DNA of 64,000 nucleotides from JBBQDZ01 sp038237515 (GCA_038237515.1 JBBRYP010000006.1:33171-97170), one strand, 5' to 3'; shown: positions 48,962-57,914, numbered from the stretch's first letter. Numbers and translations: made by a program. Notes: generated from the sequence alone by a model not told the origin.

Positions 48962-50132
48962 TCTGCGCCTCCGCGCGGAGCTCGTCGACGAGCTGGACGC
49001 CGTGGCCCGGCATCTCCGGTGCATAGATGAAACCGTGCTCGAGGTGCGGCAAGCCCTCTGCGCATTCGCTGTACCAGCCGTAGTAGTAGGCACGGACGAC
49101 CTCCTGGACGAGCGCGTTCTCGAGGGCCGTGCAGAGGTGAACGCCAACGGCCAGGTTGACGGGGCCCGTGCAGTCGTGGGGCGTGAAAGGACGGCCGTAG
49201 ACCGCAGCCAGATCCGCGACCCGGCACGCCTCGGTCACACCGCCCACCCAGGAGGGGTCGGTCATCACAATGCCGACTGCGCCCTGCTCGAGCAGCTCCC
49301 GGTAAGGGAAGCGCGACCCGAGCGTCTCGCTCGCGACGATCGGCAGACGCGTGGAGCGCGCCAGCTCCGCGAGCGCGGGGATGCTGTCCATCCGAAGCGG
49401 ATCCTCGACCCAGAGCGGCTCGTACTCCTCGACGGCGGCGACGATCCGCTTCGCGGCGGGGAGGCTCCACTTGCCGTGCAGCTCGAGGGCCACCGACATG
49501 TCTCTCCCGACCGTCTCGCGGACGGATCGGAAGGGAGCGAGACCGGCCTCGAGCCCGGCCTCCGAGATCGAGAGGCCGCCGGTCTCGTCGGCCTGGACGT
49601 CGAACGGCCAGATCTTCATCGCGGCGATCCCCATCTCCAGGAGATCGCGGGCGAGGCGACCCGCGTCCTCGTGGAAGGCCCGGAGGTCCTCGTAGGCTCG
49701 GCCGGGCTGCGCCTGGCCGTACAGCCTGTCGGCCGGGAGCGCCCGGCCGCGCCCGTACTCCGGTCCTCCGCACGTGTTGTAGACCGGCACGGCATCGCGG
49801 AAGGAGCCGCCGAGGAGCTGGTAGAGCGGCAACCCTGCGCGCCTCCCCAGCAAGTCCCAAAGCGCGATGTCGAGCGCTGAGGCGCCCCGCGCCTCCGCGC
49901 CGATGCCGCTTCGACCCCACTGCCGGTGGAGCGCGGTCCAGTGACGCTGGATCTGCCTCGAGTCCTTGCCTACGAGGTACGGCGCCGCCGTCTCGTGGAT
50001 GTACGCTGCGACGGTCTCGGCGCTGAAGAAGGTCTCACCGAGGCCCACCGCGCCGTCGTCGCCCTCCACCTCGACCCAAACCAGGTTCGGGAGCCGATCG
50101 AGGCGCAGCGTCCTGACTCGCCGGATCCTCAA
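48942..50132 (-). CDS. Enolase-superfamily dehydratase (second member)
   Basis: A 396-residue barrel enzyme. K173 (AMKIWPF) is followed by ELHGKW (E217 and H219), WVEDP (E243), SETLG (E269) and FTPHDC (H319). The E-x-HG-x-W signature recalls mannonate/gluconate-type dehydratases of the superfamily. GGPEYGRGRALPADRL forms a lid-like loop. TTG 50132 overlaps the PhyH stop as TTGA; an upstream TTG at 50153 is the alternative. It is the last gene of the long minus operon. Substrate probably an aldonic or uronic acid different from that of the gene at 44253. Confidence 0.85.
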   Translation of the reverse strand: MRIRRVRTLRLDRLPNLVWVEVEGDDGAVGLGETFFSAETVAAYIHETAAPYLVGKDSRQIQRHWTALHRQWGRSGIGAEARGASALDIALWDLLGRRAGLPLYQLLGGSFRDAVPVYNTCGGPEYGRGRALPADRLYGQAQPGRAYEDLRAFHEDAGRLARDLLEMGIAAMKIWPFDVQADETGGLSISEAGLEAGLAPFRSVRETVGRDMSVALELHGKWSLPAAKRIVAAVEEYEPLWVEDPLRMDSIPALAELARSTRLPIVASETLGSRFPYRELLEQGAVGIVMTDPSWVGGVTEACRVADLAAVYGRPFTPHDCTGPVNLAVGVHLCTALENALVQEVVRAYYYGWYSECAEGLPHLEHGFIYAPEMPGHGVQLVDELRAEAQIRTTEG

Positions 50133-50920
50133 GGGCGATGGATGACTGGGCAAACCGCCTCATCGTCCAGGTAGGCCATGTAGGACGCTTGATCAGCCGG
50201 CAGCCGCGTCAGGTCGGCGAGCTCGGAACGCTCCGTTCGCAGGTGGACGGCGAGGCTTCTGCGAGGCGCTGCAGAGCGGTTGGGCCCGCTCCCGTGGAAT
50301 GTGAGGCGATGGTGGAAGCTCGCGGCGCCCATGGGAAGGACGGCCGGCACCTCCTCCCACACCTCCCCCGAAGGCACGGCGATCTGGCCTCGCTGGAGGT
50401 GGGTCTCCTGCTCGTAGAAATCACCGGTCATCAGCAAGCCCCACCGGTGCGAGCCGCGGACGAAGCGCAGAGCCCCCGCCTCCTCGAGCACATCCCCCAG
50501 TGCGAGCCAGCAGGTGAACAGCTCGCTGTCCGGTGTCCACCAGCGGAGCCAGTACTGCTGGTCCTGGTGCCATCCCACGTTTCCCGAGGAGCCGCCGCCG
50601 GCCGGCTTGTGGAGGAGCTGGACGGCCCAGACCTGGATTGTCTCTGCGTCCGTGAGCCCGGCTGCGAGCCTCCCGATCGCCGGGTCGGCGATCACCCGCT
50701 GGATCGTCCGGTCGGAGAGCTGCGGCTGGTCGATCTTGCGGAGCCACAACTCGTCGTCGCCGGGATCCCAGCGCCGCCAGTGTGGCGCGACGCCGGTCTC
50801 GTAGTCGCCGGCGAGCACCGCGTCCATGTGGGCCACCGCGTCCTCGGCCAGATGCTCCCCGATCAGGCGCGGGCCGACGACGAACCCGTCCCGCTCGTAC
50901 GCGCTGCGCGTCCCGCTCAC
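50129..50920 (-). CDS. PhyH-family Fe(II)/2-oxoglutarate dioxygenase
   Basis: A 263-residue protein of the phytanoyl-CoA-dioxygenase family. The metal triad is H118-x-D120 (GWHQDQQYW) and H209 (LTFHGSGPN), with a C-terminal R (APRRSLAVHL) to hold the 2-oxoglutarate carboxyl. LRFVRGSHRWG is a typical middle segment. Such enzymes hydroxylate a small molecule. Placing one inside a sugar operon with a 2-oxoacid dehydrogenase is unusual; it may release a hydroxyl or formaldehyde from a modified sugar (methyl or alkyl), which is only a guess. GTG 50920 overlaps the E1beta stop (GTGA). Confidence 0.85.
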   Translation of the reverse strand: MSGTRSAYERDGFVVGPRLIGEHLAEDAVAHMDAVLAGDYETGVAPHWRRWDPGDDELWLRKIDQPQLSDRTIQRVIADPAIGRLAAGLTDAETIQVWAVQLLHKPAGGGSSGNVGWHQDQQYWLRWWTPDSELFTCWLALGDVLEEAGALRFVRGSHRWGLLMTGDFYEQETHLQRGQIAVPSGEVWEEVPAVLPMGAASFHHRLTFHGSGPNRSAAPRRSLAVHLRTERSELADLTRLPADQASYMAYLDDEAVCPVIHRP

Positions 50921-51906
50921 AGGCCGGTCGCCGGCCACCGCTCGACCGAGGCGCGGACCGTGCGGACGACGTCCTCCACCTGCGGGATGAGCGCCTCCAT
51001 CATCTGGGGCGCGTGCGGGATCGGGGCGTGCGCGGCCGTGACGCGAGCGACCGGGGCGTCGAGGTACTCGAAGACGTCCTCCTGGATCGACGCCGCGATC
51101 TCGGAGGCGACGCTGGCGTACGGCGGCTCCTCGGTGACGACGACGGCCCGCCCGGTCTTGCGCACCGAGCCTGCGATCAGGTCCATGTCCAGCGGAGAGA
51201 TCGTGCGCAGGTCGATCACCTCGACGTCGACGCCGTCGGCGGCGAGGGCCTCAGCCGCCTTCAGAACCTTGCCGACGACGATGCCGCACGAGATCAGCGT
51301 CGCCGACCTGCCCTCTCGCACGACCGCCGCCTTCCCGATCGACACGAGCTCGTCGGCGCTGCCGACCGCCCCACGCGCTCCGGTCAGCCGCTTGTGCATG
51401 AAGAAGACGACCGGGTCGTCGCCGCGCAGCGCAGACTTGAGGATCCCCTTCGTGTCGTAGGGGTTCGACGGCATCACGACGACGAGGCCGGGCAGGTGCA
51501 TGAACCACGCCTCCAGGCTGTTGTTGTGCTGCGCGGCGTAGAGGGCGACGCCCGAGGAGGCGCGGATGATGAGCGGCACCGGCTTTCCCCAGAGGTAGCG
51601 AGCCTTGGCGGCCTGGTTCGCGATCTCGTCCATCGCTCCGAACGCGAAGTCCATGAAGTTCAGGTCGATGACGGGTCGCATCCCGTTCATCGCGGCGCCG
51701 ACCCCGGCCGCGACCATCGCCGCCTCCGAGATCGGCGCGTCGATGACGCGCTCGCGCCCGAACTCGGTCCCGATCCCCTTGACCTGCGCGAAGTGCCCGC
51801 CCCGGATGAAGAGATCGGTGCCGAGGACGAAGATCGTCTCGTCCCGGGTCATCTCCTCCCTCATCCCCTGCTGGAAGGCCTGGCCGACCGTCACCTGCTC
51901 GTTCAT
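50917..51906 (-). CDS. 2-oxoacid dehydrogenase E1 component, beta subunit
   Basis: A 329-residue transketolase-like beta chain of the pyruvate/acetoin/branched-chain-acid dehydrogenase group. RVIDAPISEAAMVAAGVGAAM, GMRPVIDLNFMDF and RASSGVALYAAQHNNSLEAWFMHLPGL (phosphate-loop region) show it, with VIDLRTISPLDMDLIAGSVRKTGR ending the second domain. It works with E1alpha to decarboxylate a 2-oxo acid through thiamine diphosphate. ATG 51906 overlaps the E1alpha stop (ATGA). Confidence 0.9.
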   Translation of the reverse strand: MNEQVTVGQAFQQGMREEMTRDETIFVLGTDLFIRGGHFAQVKGIGTEFGRERVIDAPISEAAMVAAGVGAAMNGMRPVIDLNFMDFAFGAMDEIANQAAKARYLWGKPVPLIIRASSGVALYAAQHNNSLEAWFMHLPGLVVVMPSNPYDTKGILKSALRGDDPVVFFMHKRLTGARGAVGSADELVSIGKAAVVREGRSATLISCGIVVGKVLKAAEALAADGVDVEVIDLRTISPLDMDLIAGSVRKTGRAVVVTEEPPYASVASEIAASIQEDVFEYLDAPVARVTAAHAPIPHAPQMMEALIPQVEDVVRTVRASVERWPATGL

Positions 51907-52949
51907 CGCGGCCCCCTCGCGTCGAATGCGAGGGCGGTCACGCCGACAGCCGCGGTCGCCGGGTCGGGGAACGGTGACTCCTCCGCGAACCGGATCGCGT
52001 CGTCGACGGCCGCCTTCGCGCGCGCCCGCAGCACCTCGACGCCCTCCGAATCGATTTTGCCGGCTGCTTCGAGCGCGCGCCTCAGCCCCTCGATCGGATC
52101 GCGGGTCCGACGCCAGCGCTCGACCTCCTCCTCCTCCCGGTAGTTCGCGATCTCACCCGTGTTGTGGCCGTGGTAGCGGTAGGTGATCGCCTCGATGAAC
52201 GTCGGCCCGCCGCCGGCGGCGGCGCGCGCACGGGCTTCCGCGGCCGCGCGGTAGACGACGCAGACGTCCTGCCCGTCGACCTGAACGGACGGGACGCCGA
52301 AGCCGGCCGCGCGCTCGGCGACCGACGGACCGGCAGCCGCCCGACCGATGTACGTCTCGACGGCGTACTGGTTGTTCTCGCAGAAGGCAATCAGTGGCAA
52401 GCCCTGGATCGCCGCGAAGTTCACGAACTCCCAGGTCCGCCCCGTGTTCGCCCCGCCCTCACCGAAGAAGCCGACGCAGACCTGCCCGCTCCGACGCAAC
52501 TTCGCGGCGAGCGCCGCGCCCATCGCGATCCCGAGCGAGGCGCCGACGATCCCGTTCGACCCGAAGTAGCCGAGCGAGAAGTCGTTCAGGTGCATCGTCC
52601 CGCCGCGCCCGCCGGCGCAACCCGTCGCCCTGCCCCACAGCTCCGCCATCGCCACGCGCGGGGTCATGCCCTTGGCGAGCGCGTGGTGGTGGGGCCGGTG
52701 CGGGCTCGCGACGACGTCAGTCGGCGCGAGCGCCCGCATCGTTCCGACGGCGACGGCCTCCTGGCCGGAGGCCTGATGGACGCTGCCGGGGATCCGCCCG
52801 CTGGCCGTCAACGCCTCGAGCGACTCCTCGAACTCGCGGATGACGAGCATCGTTTCGAGCCATTCGACAAGGTCCTCCACCGGAACCCCGTCGAGTTGCA
52901 TCTCGAGCGGTTCCTCCGTCTCGAGCAGGGGCATGGCATCTCCGTCCAT
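51903..52949 (-). CDS. 2-oxoacid dehydrogenase E1 component, alpha subunit
   Basis: A 348-residue thiamine-diphosphate enzyme. The cofactor-binding motif is GEGGANTG followed about 20 residues later by ENNQYAV. SVHQASGQEAVAVG, SPHRPHHHALAKG and GRGGTMHL are the usual E1alpha stretches, and YRYHGHNTGEIANYR is the phosphorylation-loop region. The acidic residue of the GDG motif is Glu here. ATG 52949 follows a strong ribosome-binding site (GGAGGAGAG at 52952-52960), so a longer start is not needed. It pairs with E1beta and E2 in the same operon. Confidence 0.9.
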   Translation of the reverse strand: MDGDAMPLLETEEPLEMQLDGVPVEDLVEWLETMLVIREFEESLEALTASGRIPGSVHQASGQEAVAVGTMRALAPTDVVASPHRPHHHALAKGMTPRVAMAELWGRATGCAGGRGGTMHLNDFSLGYFGSNGIVGASLGIAMGAALAAKLRRSGQVCVGFFGEGGANTGRTWEFVNFAAIQGLPLIAFCENNQYAVETYIGRAAAGPSVAERAAGFGVPSVQVDGQDVCVVYRAAAEARARAAAGGGPTFIEAITYRYHGHNTGEIANYREEEEVERWRRTRDPIEGLRRALEAAGKIDSEGVEVLRARAKAAVDDAIRFAEESPFPDPATAAVGVTALAFDARGPR

Positions 52950-52960
52950 CGCTCTCCTCC

Positions 52961-54001
52961 CTAGCCGGCTGCTGTCATGCTCTCGGCCGCGGACGCAAAG
53001 AAGGACAGGAGCCGTGCGGCCTCGGCACCGTCCAGCTTTCTGTGGTCGGCATTCAGCGTCGCGTCGAGGGTCGTCCGAACGCTGAGCGTTCGGCTCCCGT
53101 CGGCGACCACTCGGGGCACGGCTCGACCCACCGTGAGGAGGCTCGTCTGTCCGAGAGCGATGATCCCCGTGAAGCGGTCGACGCCGAGCGGGCCGAGGTT
53201 GGAGAGAGTCGAGGCGGGCGTAATGCGCAGGTCCTCCGGACTCAGGCGGCCGGCCCGGGCGCGCTCGACCGCTTCGCTGCGGGCCTGTGCCAGCGCGGAG
53301 GCATCCTTTGCGAGTACGTCCTGCACGACCGGGATCACGACGCCGTCTCCCGTCGCGACGGCCAGACCGACGTCGATGCGACCCGGGAGCCCCGTGGCCG
53401 CGAGCGCGCGCGAGAGGGCGCGCAGCAGCAGGTCGGTAAGCGTCGGCCGCGGTGCTGTCCCGACCACGCGAAGCTGCTCGACCGTCGCGAGCAGCGCCTC
53501 GGCGCCGACCTCCCGCGACACCGCGAAGTGCGGGATCTCTCGCCACGACTCGCTGACCCTCGCCGCGATCAGCTCGCGGAACCTTCCTCCGGTCTGGACG
53601 ATCGCTGGCTGCTCGGCGCGCTGCTTCGCCAAGCGGCGGGCCCGGGGGCTGAGCGAGTGCGGGCTCCGCTCCGACGCCGCGGGGGCGGGCGCTTCGTCTG
53701 TCGGCAGCGCCGGCCGCCGCGCTTCCTCGAGCGCCGCCACGGCGGGCTCGTCCGCGTCGCCCTCATCGTCTGCCGTCACGCGCGCGACGGTTCCGCCAAC
53801 CGGCACGACTTCCCCCGCCTCGACCAGATGCGGGCCCAGCCGTCCCTCGGCGGGGCTCACGAGATCCATCGTCGCCTTGTCCGTCTCGATCTCGGCGACC
53901 GGCTCGTCGACCGCAACGTCCTCTCCCGGCTCCTTCAGCCACTTGACGAGCAGCGCCTCCTCCATGGCGATGCCGACGGAGGGGATGACGATGTCGGCCA
54001 T
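52961..54001 (-). CDS. 2-oxoacid dehydrogenase E2 acyltransferase
   Basis: A 346-residue dihydrolipoamide acyltransferase. One lipoyl domain (residues 1-80; lipoyl lysine K42 in EIETDKATMDL) is followed by an acidic linker and a short SPHSLSPRARRLAKQR that is the remnant of the E1/E3-binding domain. The catalytic domain (about 135-346) has H320/D324 in ADHRKLDGAEAARLL. It moves an acyl group from E1 to CoA. The E3-binding part is short and no E3 (lipoamide dehydrogenase) is encoded here, so E3 must be shared. ATG 54001 shares its A with the DUF4432 stop (TGATG). Confidence 0.88.
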   Translation of the reverse strand: MADIVIPSVGIAMEEALLVKWLKEPGEDVAVDEPVAEIETDKATMDLVSPAEGRLGPHLVEAGEVVPVGGTVARVTADDEGDADEPAVAALEEARRPALPTDEAPAPAASERSPHSLSPRARRLAKQRAEQPAIVQTGGRFRELIAARVSESWREIPHFAVSREVGAEALLATVEQLRVVGTAPRPTLTDLLLRALSRALAATGLPGRIDVGLAVATGDGVVIPVVQDVLAKDASALAQARSEAVERARAGRLSPEDLRITPASTLSNLGPLGVDRFTGIIALGQTSLLTVGRAVPRVVADGSRTLSVRTTLDATLNADHRKLDGAEAARLLSFFASAAESMTAAG

Positions 54002-55128
54002 CAACGCTCCCCTACACGAGGTAGGTCTCCGGCGAACGTGTCGATCGCCTCGCCGCCTGCGAGCACGCCGAACTCCAGCCGGTACACGCGCTCCTCTCCC
54101 GGCTCCATCATCACCGGGAAGCCGTCCTCGATCAGCTCCGGAATCGACTTGAAGCCGTTCGTCGCCGGCTCCATGCCGACGGCGTACAGGCTCTCGCCCA
54201 TCATCCGCCACTCCAGGTAGACGGGCAGCGTCGTCGGGTCGTAGCGCAGCGAGACACCGAGCCCGCCCTCGATACCCTTGTAGCTGCGGTTGACAACGGC
54301 GGCTGAGACCCAGCCGTCGCTGCCCCGCGCCATCGGGATCTCGTACCCCTCCGCGAAGAACTCCCGCTGCGGCGCGCTGAAGGTGCGGTAGCGGTCGGTC
54401 GCGCCCTGCTCGTCCTCGAAGATCGAACCGGGCACCGGGGCGCTCGTCGCGGCGAGCAGTTCGGCACCGTCGTCGACGACGGGGTACCCGATGTTGAAGT
54501 GGTAGAGCAGCTGGTGCGGCGCAGGGTAGTAGCCGTCGTTGCGAACGACGTCGCACAGGCTGAAGGAGCTCGTCCCGACCTCGGTCTCGTAGCGTCGGGT
54601 CAGCAGCAGGTTCTCGCCGTACGTGATCTCCTGTCGGACGCTGCCTTCGGCCCAGAGGTAGCAGCGCTCCCCTTCCCACCGCTCGCCGAAGTTGAAGTGC
54701 GTCGCGGGGGCGATCGCGATCCGGTCGTGCGTGCCGTAGCGGTCGGCGTCGCGCGCGTGGAACTTGAAGTGGGACACGTCGACGGTCTGCGGGTTCCCGA
54801 TCGTGACCAGGCCGGCGGTGTTGCAGAGACCGCCGAGGACGAACCTGACCCAGGCATGGTCGTCGTTCTCCCAGTAGGCGGGCGCGGGAAAGAGCTTCGG
54901 CGGCAACCAGGCGAGCGAGGCACCGTTGAACTCGGCGTACCCGGGGTCCATCCCCCGGTCGACATGAACCGAGAACCGGAAGCCGCTGCCCGTGCGGAAG
55001 TCGAGGAACCGCGAGCCTCGGGCGTACCCCTGCTCGTGGGAGAGAAGCTCGACGCTCGCCACCTGCGCGAGGTTGCCGACCCGCCGCAGCAGCTCCACCT
55101 TCGGGATCTCCGTCCTGAACACCTTCAT
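54001..55128 (-). CDS. DUF4432 (aldose-1-epimerase-like) protein
   Basis: A 375-residue protein of the DUF4432 family, which shares the beta-sandwich of galactose mutarotases. RFSVHVDRGMDPGYAEFNGASLAWL and HDRIAIAPATHFNFGERWEG are characteristic, and LLYHFNIGYPVVDDGAEL matches the usual N-terminal-to-central join. Such proteins are found with sugar-catabolism operons and may mutarotate, isomerise or otherwise prepare the incoming sugar. The ATG at 55128 is chosen because an AGGAGG box lies 8 bases before it (55137-55142); GTG 55134 sits too close to that box. Confidence 0.85.
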   Translation of the reverse strand: MKVFRTEIPKVELLRRVGNLAQVASVELLSHEQGYARGSRFLDFRTGSGFRFSVHVDRGMDPGYAEFNGASLAWLPPKLFPAPAYWENDDHAWVRFVLGGLCNTAGLVTIGNPQTVDVSHFKFHARDADRYGTHDRIAIAPATHFNFGERWEGERCYLWAEGSVRQEITYGENLLLTRRYETEVGTSSFSLCDVVRNDGYYPAPHQLLYHFNIGYPVVDDGAELLAATSAPVPGSIFEDEQGATDRYRTFSAPQREFFAEGYEIPMARGSDGWVSAAVVNRSYKGIEGGLGVSLRYDPTTLPVYLEWRMMGESLYAVGMEPATNGFKSIPELIEDGFPVMMEPGEERVYRLEFGVLAGGEAIDTFAGDLPRVGER

Positions 55129-55136
55129 CAGCACAT

Positions 55137-55142
55137 CCTCCT
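55137..55142 (-). promoter_or_regulatory. Ribosome-binding site AGGAGG that fixes the DUF4432 start
   Basis: On the minus strand AGGAGG lies 8 bases before ATG 55128 and only 2 before GTG 55134. The spacing supports the ATG as start. Confidence 0.7.
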
Positions 55143-55159
55143 CTTGTCTTCTCGCGTGC

Positions 55160-55948
55160 TCACTGGCCGCTCGGTGCGCCGCCCGGGCCGACGTAGGCGA
55201 CCACGCCGCCGTCGGCCAGGATCGTCGTGCCGGTCACGAAGCTGCTCTGGTCGGAGGCGAGGAAGAGAGCGACCTGCGCGATCTCCCCGGCGCCGCCGAA
55301 GCGGCCGAGAGGGATGCGCTCCTCCAGCGCGGGGAAGTCGAGGACTCCCGGGAAGCGCTCGCCGTACTGCTTGAGGGCGTCTGTCATGATCCACGCTGGC
55401 GCGATCGCGTTCACGCGAATCCGGTGGGGTGCCCATTCGACGCCGAGCGTGCGGGTCAGGTTGACGATTGCCGCTGCGGCGGAGGTGTACGCGGCACGTC
55501 GCGGGAGCCCCCCGTGCCCGCCGATCGAACTCATGTTGATGATCGAGCCGCCCGTCCCGGCCGCGATCATCTGGCGAGCGGCCGCTTGGGCGCCCGCGAA
55601 CTGGCCGACGACGGTGACCCGGAGGACCTTCTCGAAGTCCGCCAGTGGAAGGTCCACGGAGGGTGCGAGGACAGTCGTGCTGGTGAGGTTGTGCATCACG
55701 TCGAGCCGCCCGTGCCGCCGCACGACCTCGGCGACGAGAGCGTCGAGGCTTCCCTCCTCGAGCGCGTCGACACCCGTGGACCACGCTTCTCCGCCGCCGT
55801 CCCGCACCCGCTCGGCCGCCGCTGCGGCGAGGTCCTCCGCGATGTCCGCGACCACGACCGTCGCTCCGGCCCCGGCGAACGCGAACGCGGAGGCTGTGCC
55901 GATACCGCCGCCGCCGCCGACCAGGAGTGCGATTCGCCCTTCGAGCAC
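55160..55948 (-). CDS. SDR-family protein lacking the catalytic lysine
   Basis: A 262-residue classical SDR by fold: VGGGGGIGTASAFAFAGAGATVVVADI, SIINMSSIGGHGG with the Ser, and Y154 in AAYTSAAAAIVNLTR. The lysine that normally follows Tyr by four residues is Ala (A158), and the NNAG motif is HNLTS. Loss of the lysine usually removes or strongly lowers dehydrogenase activity, so it may bind a ligand or work in another mode. GTG 55948 lies 2 bases after the permease stop. It separates the importer genes from the DUF4432 gene. Confidence 0.82.
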   Translation of the reverse strand: MLEGRIALLVGGGGGIGTASAFAFAGAGATVVVADIAEDLAAAAAERVRDGGGEAWSTGVDALEEGSLDALVAEVVRRHGRLDVMHNLTSTTVLAPSVDLPLADFEKVLRVTVVGQFAGAQAAARQMIAAGTGGSIINMSSIGGHGGLPRRAAYTSAAAAIVNLTRTLGVEWAPHRIRVNAIAPAWIMTDALKQYGERFPGVLDFPALEERIPLGRFGGAGEIAQVALFLASDQSSFVTGTTILADGGVVAYVGPGGAPSGQ

Positions 55949-55950
55949 GG

Positions 55951-56901
55951 CTAGCGCCTCCCGAGCCGCAGGCCGGCGATGTAGACAGTGGTGAGCAGGA
56001 TCAGGCCGTAGGAGATCTGGATCGCGGAGGTTCCGAGCGACAACAGTTGGAGGTTCGCGGCGATCAGCGTGAGGATGATGGCGCCCGCGACGGTCCCGAT
56101 GTAGTGGCCCCTCCCTCCCAGGATCGACGCGCCCCCCACCGCGACCGCGACGGCCGAGGAGAAGAGGTACTCGTCGCCGATGTTCACGAAGGCCTGACCG
56201 AGGAAACCGAGGAGAAGCACGCCTGTGAGCGCTCCCCCGACAGCCGAGACGATGTACGGGACGAGCAGGACGCGCCGGACGTTCACCCCTGCGAGAAACG
56301 CGGCGACGGGATTCGTTCCGACGGCATAGAGCCTCCTGCCGAACACGCTTGCGCTGAGAAGGATCGTTGCGAACGCTGCCACGCCGATCCAGATCAGAAG
56401 ATCGGTCGACAGCGAGAGCGTGTTCCCGTTCACGAAGCTGATCAGGCCCTGTGGAGGGGCCGAGGCGAAGCCCCCGTGGGTGTAGATGAGCAGCAGCCCC
56501 TGGATGGCGCTGTTCATCCCGAGGGTCATGATGATCGGCGGCACGCCCGCATAGGCCACGCCGAGGCCGTTGATCAGGCCGACGACTGCGCCCAGCCCGA
56601 CGATCAAGGGAATGATCCAGAGGAGCTCGGACGATTTTCCGTTCGCGAGGAACGCGGTCAACACCGCGCTTCCCGCCAGGGTGGCCGGGATGGAAAGATC
56701 GATTCCACCCGTGAGGATGCAGAGCGTCTGCCCGAAGCCGACCAGGCCGATGAAGGATGCGCTGATCAGCACGGTGCGCACGTGGGTGTAGCTCGCGAAG
56801 TCAGTCGCCTGCACCGTCCCCGCGACGAAGAGCGCCCCCGCGACTGCGAAGGCGAGGACGATCGAGCTGTTCCGGCGCAGGACCCCCAGGGCGTTGCTCA
56901 T
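55951..56901 (-). CDS. Sugar ABC transporter permease (CUT2/RbsC-type)
   Basis: A 316-residue membrane protein with about eight to ten helices. LSIPATLAGSAVLTAFLAN, GVPPIIMTLGMNSAIQGLLLIYT and NVRRVLLVPYIVSAVGGALTGVLLLGF are the hallmarks, and GGASILGGRGHYIGTVAGA is the conserved C-terminal loop. It forms the membrane path with the second permease (56901-57914) and the ATPase. ATG 56901 shares its A with the stop of the second permease (TGATG). Confidence 0.9.
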   Translation of the reverse strand: MSNALGVLRRNSSIVLAFAVAGALFVAGTVQATDFASYTHVRTVLISASFIGLVGFGQTLCILTGGIDLSIPATLAGSAVLTAFLANGKSSELLWIIPLIVGLGAVVGLINGLGVAYAGVPPIIMTLGMNSAIQGLLLIYTHGGFASAPPQGLISFVNGNTLSLSTDLLIWIGVAAFATILLSASVFGRRLYAVGTNPVAAFLAGVNVRRVLLVPYIVSAVGGALTGVLLLGFLGQAFVNIGDEYLFSSAVAVAVGGASILGGRGHYIGTVAGAIILTLIAANLQLLSLGTSAIQISYGLILLTTVYIAGLRLGRR

Positions 56902-57914
56902 CAGCGCCTGCCCGCCCGTGTCTGGATCATGGAGTTCAGGGTGACGGCGACGATCAGGATCAGACCCTGGAAGAAGATGCTCCAGAAAGACGTGAGGTTC
57001 AGGGCGAAAACAAGGTCGGGGATCATCAGGAACGTGATCGCTCCGACAATCGAACTCGCCACCGAGCCCTTGCCGCCGAAGATGCTCGTTCCCCCGAGCA
57101 CGACAGCCGCGATCGAGCTCAGGATGAATTGGTCACCGCCGTTCGGCGCCCCCGCAGCCGTCTGCGCGGTCACCCACATCGCCGCGAGCGCGGCGAGCGC
57201 ACTCGACAGCGCGTACGCCTGAATCTTCCTGCGGACGATGTGGACGCCCATCAGCCTGGCGCGGCCCTCGTCGCTGCCGATCGCGGTGAGGTCGGTGATG
57301 AAGCGAGTCGGCCGCAACCATCTCCAGACGGCGAAGAGCAGGAGAACCGCCCAGACAGACTTGGGGACACCAGCGATGTTTCCCTGCACGGCCGAGATCA
57401 GCCCGGGAGCGGGCGCACCCCCTTCGACCTCGAGGATCGCGAAGGCGACGCCGCCCCAGATCGACCAGGTCGCGAGCGTCACGATGAAAGGCTGAAGCCG
57501 CGTATAGGCGATCAAGGCGCCGTTCAGCGCCCCGACCAGGACGGCGAGGGCGAGAATCGCGAGCAGGTCGAGGATCATCAAGCCTCCGCCCGCATTGAGG
57601 TGGGTCGCGAGCAGCGCGGAGGCCATGCTGATCAACCCGCCGATAGAGAGATCGATGCCTCGAGTGAACATCACGAGCGTCTGGCCGAACGCGACGAGGG
57701 CGAGCGGGACGATCAGTGCAAACCGGGCGTCCAGGGCACCCGGCCCGTTGATCAGCCGCGACTGGAGGAAGTAGATCGCGAGACCGAGCGCCAGGACGTA
57801 CCCGTACGGCAGGTACAGGGGCAGATCGGCGCGAGTGAAGCCGCGAAACAGCGGGCGCGTCCGCCGGAGCGTACGCAGGGTGATCGCGCTGTCGGCCCAG
57901 GGAGGCCCCGTCAC
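56901..57914 (-). CDS. Sugar ABC transporter permease (CUT2/RbsC-type)
   Basis: A 337-residue membrane protein. GQTLVMFTRGIDLSIGGLISMASALLATHL is the typical second-half motif of RbsC-like permeases. LQPFIVTLATWSIWGGVAFAILEVEGG follows, then GGTSIFGGKGSVASSIVGAI. Two different permeases suggest a heterodimeric pore, as in some CUT2 importers. GTG 57914 overlaps the ATPase stop (GTGA). Confidence 0.9.
   Translation of the reverse strand: MTGPPWADSAITLRTLRRTRPLFRGFTRADLPLYLPYGYVLALGLAIYFLQSRLINGPGALDARFALIVPLALVAFGQTLVMFTRGIDLSIGGLISMASALLATHLNAGGGLMILDLLAILALAVLVGALNGALIAYTRLQPFIVTLATWSIWGGVAFAILEVEGGAPAPGLISAVQGNIAGVPKSVWAVLLLFAVWRWLRPTRFITDLTAIGSDEGRARLMGVHIVRRKIQAYALSSALAALAAMWVTAQTAAGAPNGGDQFILSSIAAVVLGGTSIFGGKGSVASSIVGAITFLMIPDLVFALNLTSFWSIFFQGLILIVAVTLNSMIQTRAGRR

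Noticed and set aside
51903..53546. 547-residue version of E1alpha with an extra 200 N-terminal residues
   Set aside because: The added part is antisense to or overlaps E2 and is Arg-rich; a strong ribosome-binding site directly precedes ATG 52949.
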